Notes under the pieces: model-generated | The model's input: the letters and a program-made list of their open reading frames with translations, nothing else | Databases searched by the model: none | What the model was told of the DNA's origin: nothing | Part shown: one piece after another, positions 63,312 to 64,000 of the stretch | Position numbering within the stretch: the first letter of the stretch is position 1 | How the letters are laid out: each line of letters starts with the position of its first letter | NCBI RefSeq assembly: GCF_000801105.2 | Contig: NC_079515.1 | Coordinates: 32,945,407 to 33,009,406, forward strand | DNA from: Raphanus sativus | Taxonomy: Eukaryota; Streptophyta; Magnoliopsida; Brassicales; Brassicaceae | Length of the DNA: 64,000 bases | Reading direction: 5' to 3' | Program-made: the position numbers and the translations under genes

Positions 63312-64000
63312 TCTCCTATATATTAAAAGAGGAGCATTACAACATTTGGTATAGCCATGTGTCATCACCACAATGCTTCTTAGAATTTTTAGAGAAATAT
63401 CTTGGTCCATATGAATATATAATAAGCTTTTCATTAAACTAACAATAAATTAATTATTAATTTTCTTCATTATTTCCTTAAATAAAATTACAGAATTTCC
63501 TAATATAACTAAAGTATATATATGACAATTAATGATTTTGAATAATAAAAATTTGATAAAAATTAGAATAGAGTATCCTTTATCATTTCTTTTTTCAAAA
63601 AGTAACTTATTAAAATAAATTAATAATAAAAGTTTAGATTTTTCCGTATGTGTTATATTTTGAATTTTTAAAAATGACTATAAATTACTAAAACTGTTAA
63701 AAATCTCACATTGAAATTTTTGTGACCATGGTTTAAAATTTTGTTACGACAAGATACAAATGATTACAAAATCATATAAGTAGGAAGTCTTATTTAATAA
63801 ATATTAAGATTAATATATATAAATATATATATATATATAATTAAATTATATACCATACAAATACATAAATATTTAATTTCGAATCTTTGAACAATCTTTT
63901 TTGATTCAAGATTTGATCAAATATTGACAAATTAATATAAATTTTGAATCGATTTTTTTAAAAAAATATATAAATTACTAAATTTATTAAACATCCCACA
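63312..64000 (+). mobile_element. Helitron 5' end, continuing past the window
   Basis: After A at 63311 the sequence TCTCCTATATATTAAAAGAG opens the element; this is the 5' terminus type of Arabidopsis/Brassica non-autonomous Helitrons. GCCATGTGTCATCACCACAA follows within 60 bp, also common in that group. No 3' end (hairpin + CTRR) is seen before the window ends. Confidence 0.65.

Overview
The window is nuclear DNA of a Brassicaceae plant, most likely Brassica or a close relative such as Raphanus. Genes have short GT-AG introns, the spacers are very AT-rich, and transposable elements are dense and nested. From memory, the gene order runs through a block of Arabidopsis chromosome 5 in descending order, about At5g64730 to At5g64620. 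The homologues of At5g64710 and At5g64650 are not seen, as expected of a fractionated mesohexaploid segment. No database search was possible, so names rest on recognised motifs, lengths and gene order.

Layout. 1-7.8 kb is gene-free: a Stowaway-like MITE split by a retroposon that is itself split by a hAT element (883-2057), then a 1.56-kb PIF/Harbinger-type element (2076-3639). At 7.8-11 kb lie tRNA-His(GUG), a WDR83/MORG1-type WD40 gene (-) and an EC1-type egg-cell-secreted peptide gene (+). A 5.7-kb Copia element with identical LTRs but a ruined coding interior fills 11.6-17.3 kb. A hAT element and a UMAMIT/WAT1 transporter (+) follow. At 22.3-27.8 kb a neurofilament-H-like gene (-) is interrupted by a 3.9-kb CACTA transposon, itself carrying a hAT element. 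At 28.6-32.9 kb are an unidentified small gene (-), mitochondrial ribosomal protein L15 (+) and an IDA-like peptide precursor (-).

32.9-46.4 kb is a large intergenic tract with a poly(A) retroposon holding an open 392-codon frame, two Helitrons and a tRNA-derived SINE. From 46.4 kb come a U-box E3 ligase of PUB27/CMPG2 type (+), a Harbinger-type MITE, a LINE RNase H relic, and three minus-strand genes: pectin methylesterase 64 type, FAS2 (CAF-1 subunit) and a C/VIF2-type invertase inhibitor. The right end holds a rearranged inverted repeat, a duplicated fragment of the neurofilament-like gene's 3' end, a 5'-truncated LINE and the start of a Helitron.

The genes form no pathway or operon; they are independent housekeeping, cell-wall, reproductive and signalling genes. 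The most unusual signal is that about 18 places show a tiny insert (7-25 bases, mostly poly(A)/poly(T) with a few unique bases) between direct repeats of about 10-23 bases. Their non-A ends recur (GTTAC-An, TTTTAGC-An), and one matches the 3' end of the LINE in this window. They look like extreme 5'-truncated retroposition products. Nothing seen suggests a defence system, CRISPR array or biosynthetic cluster.
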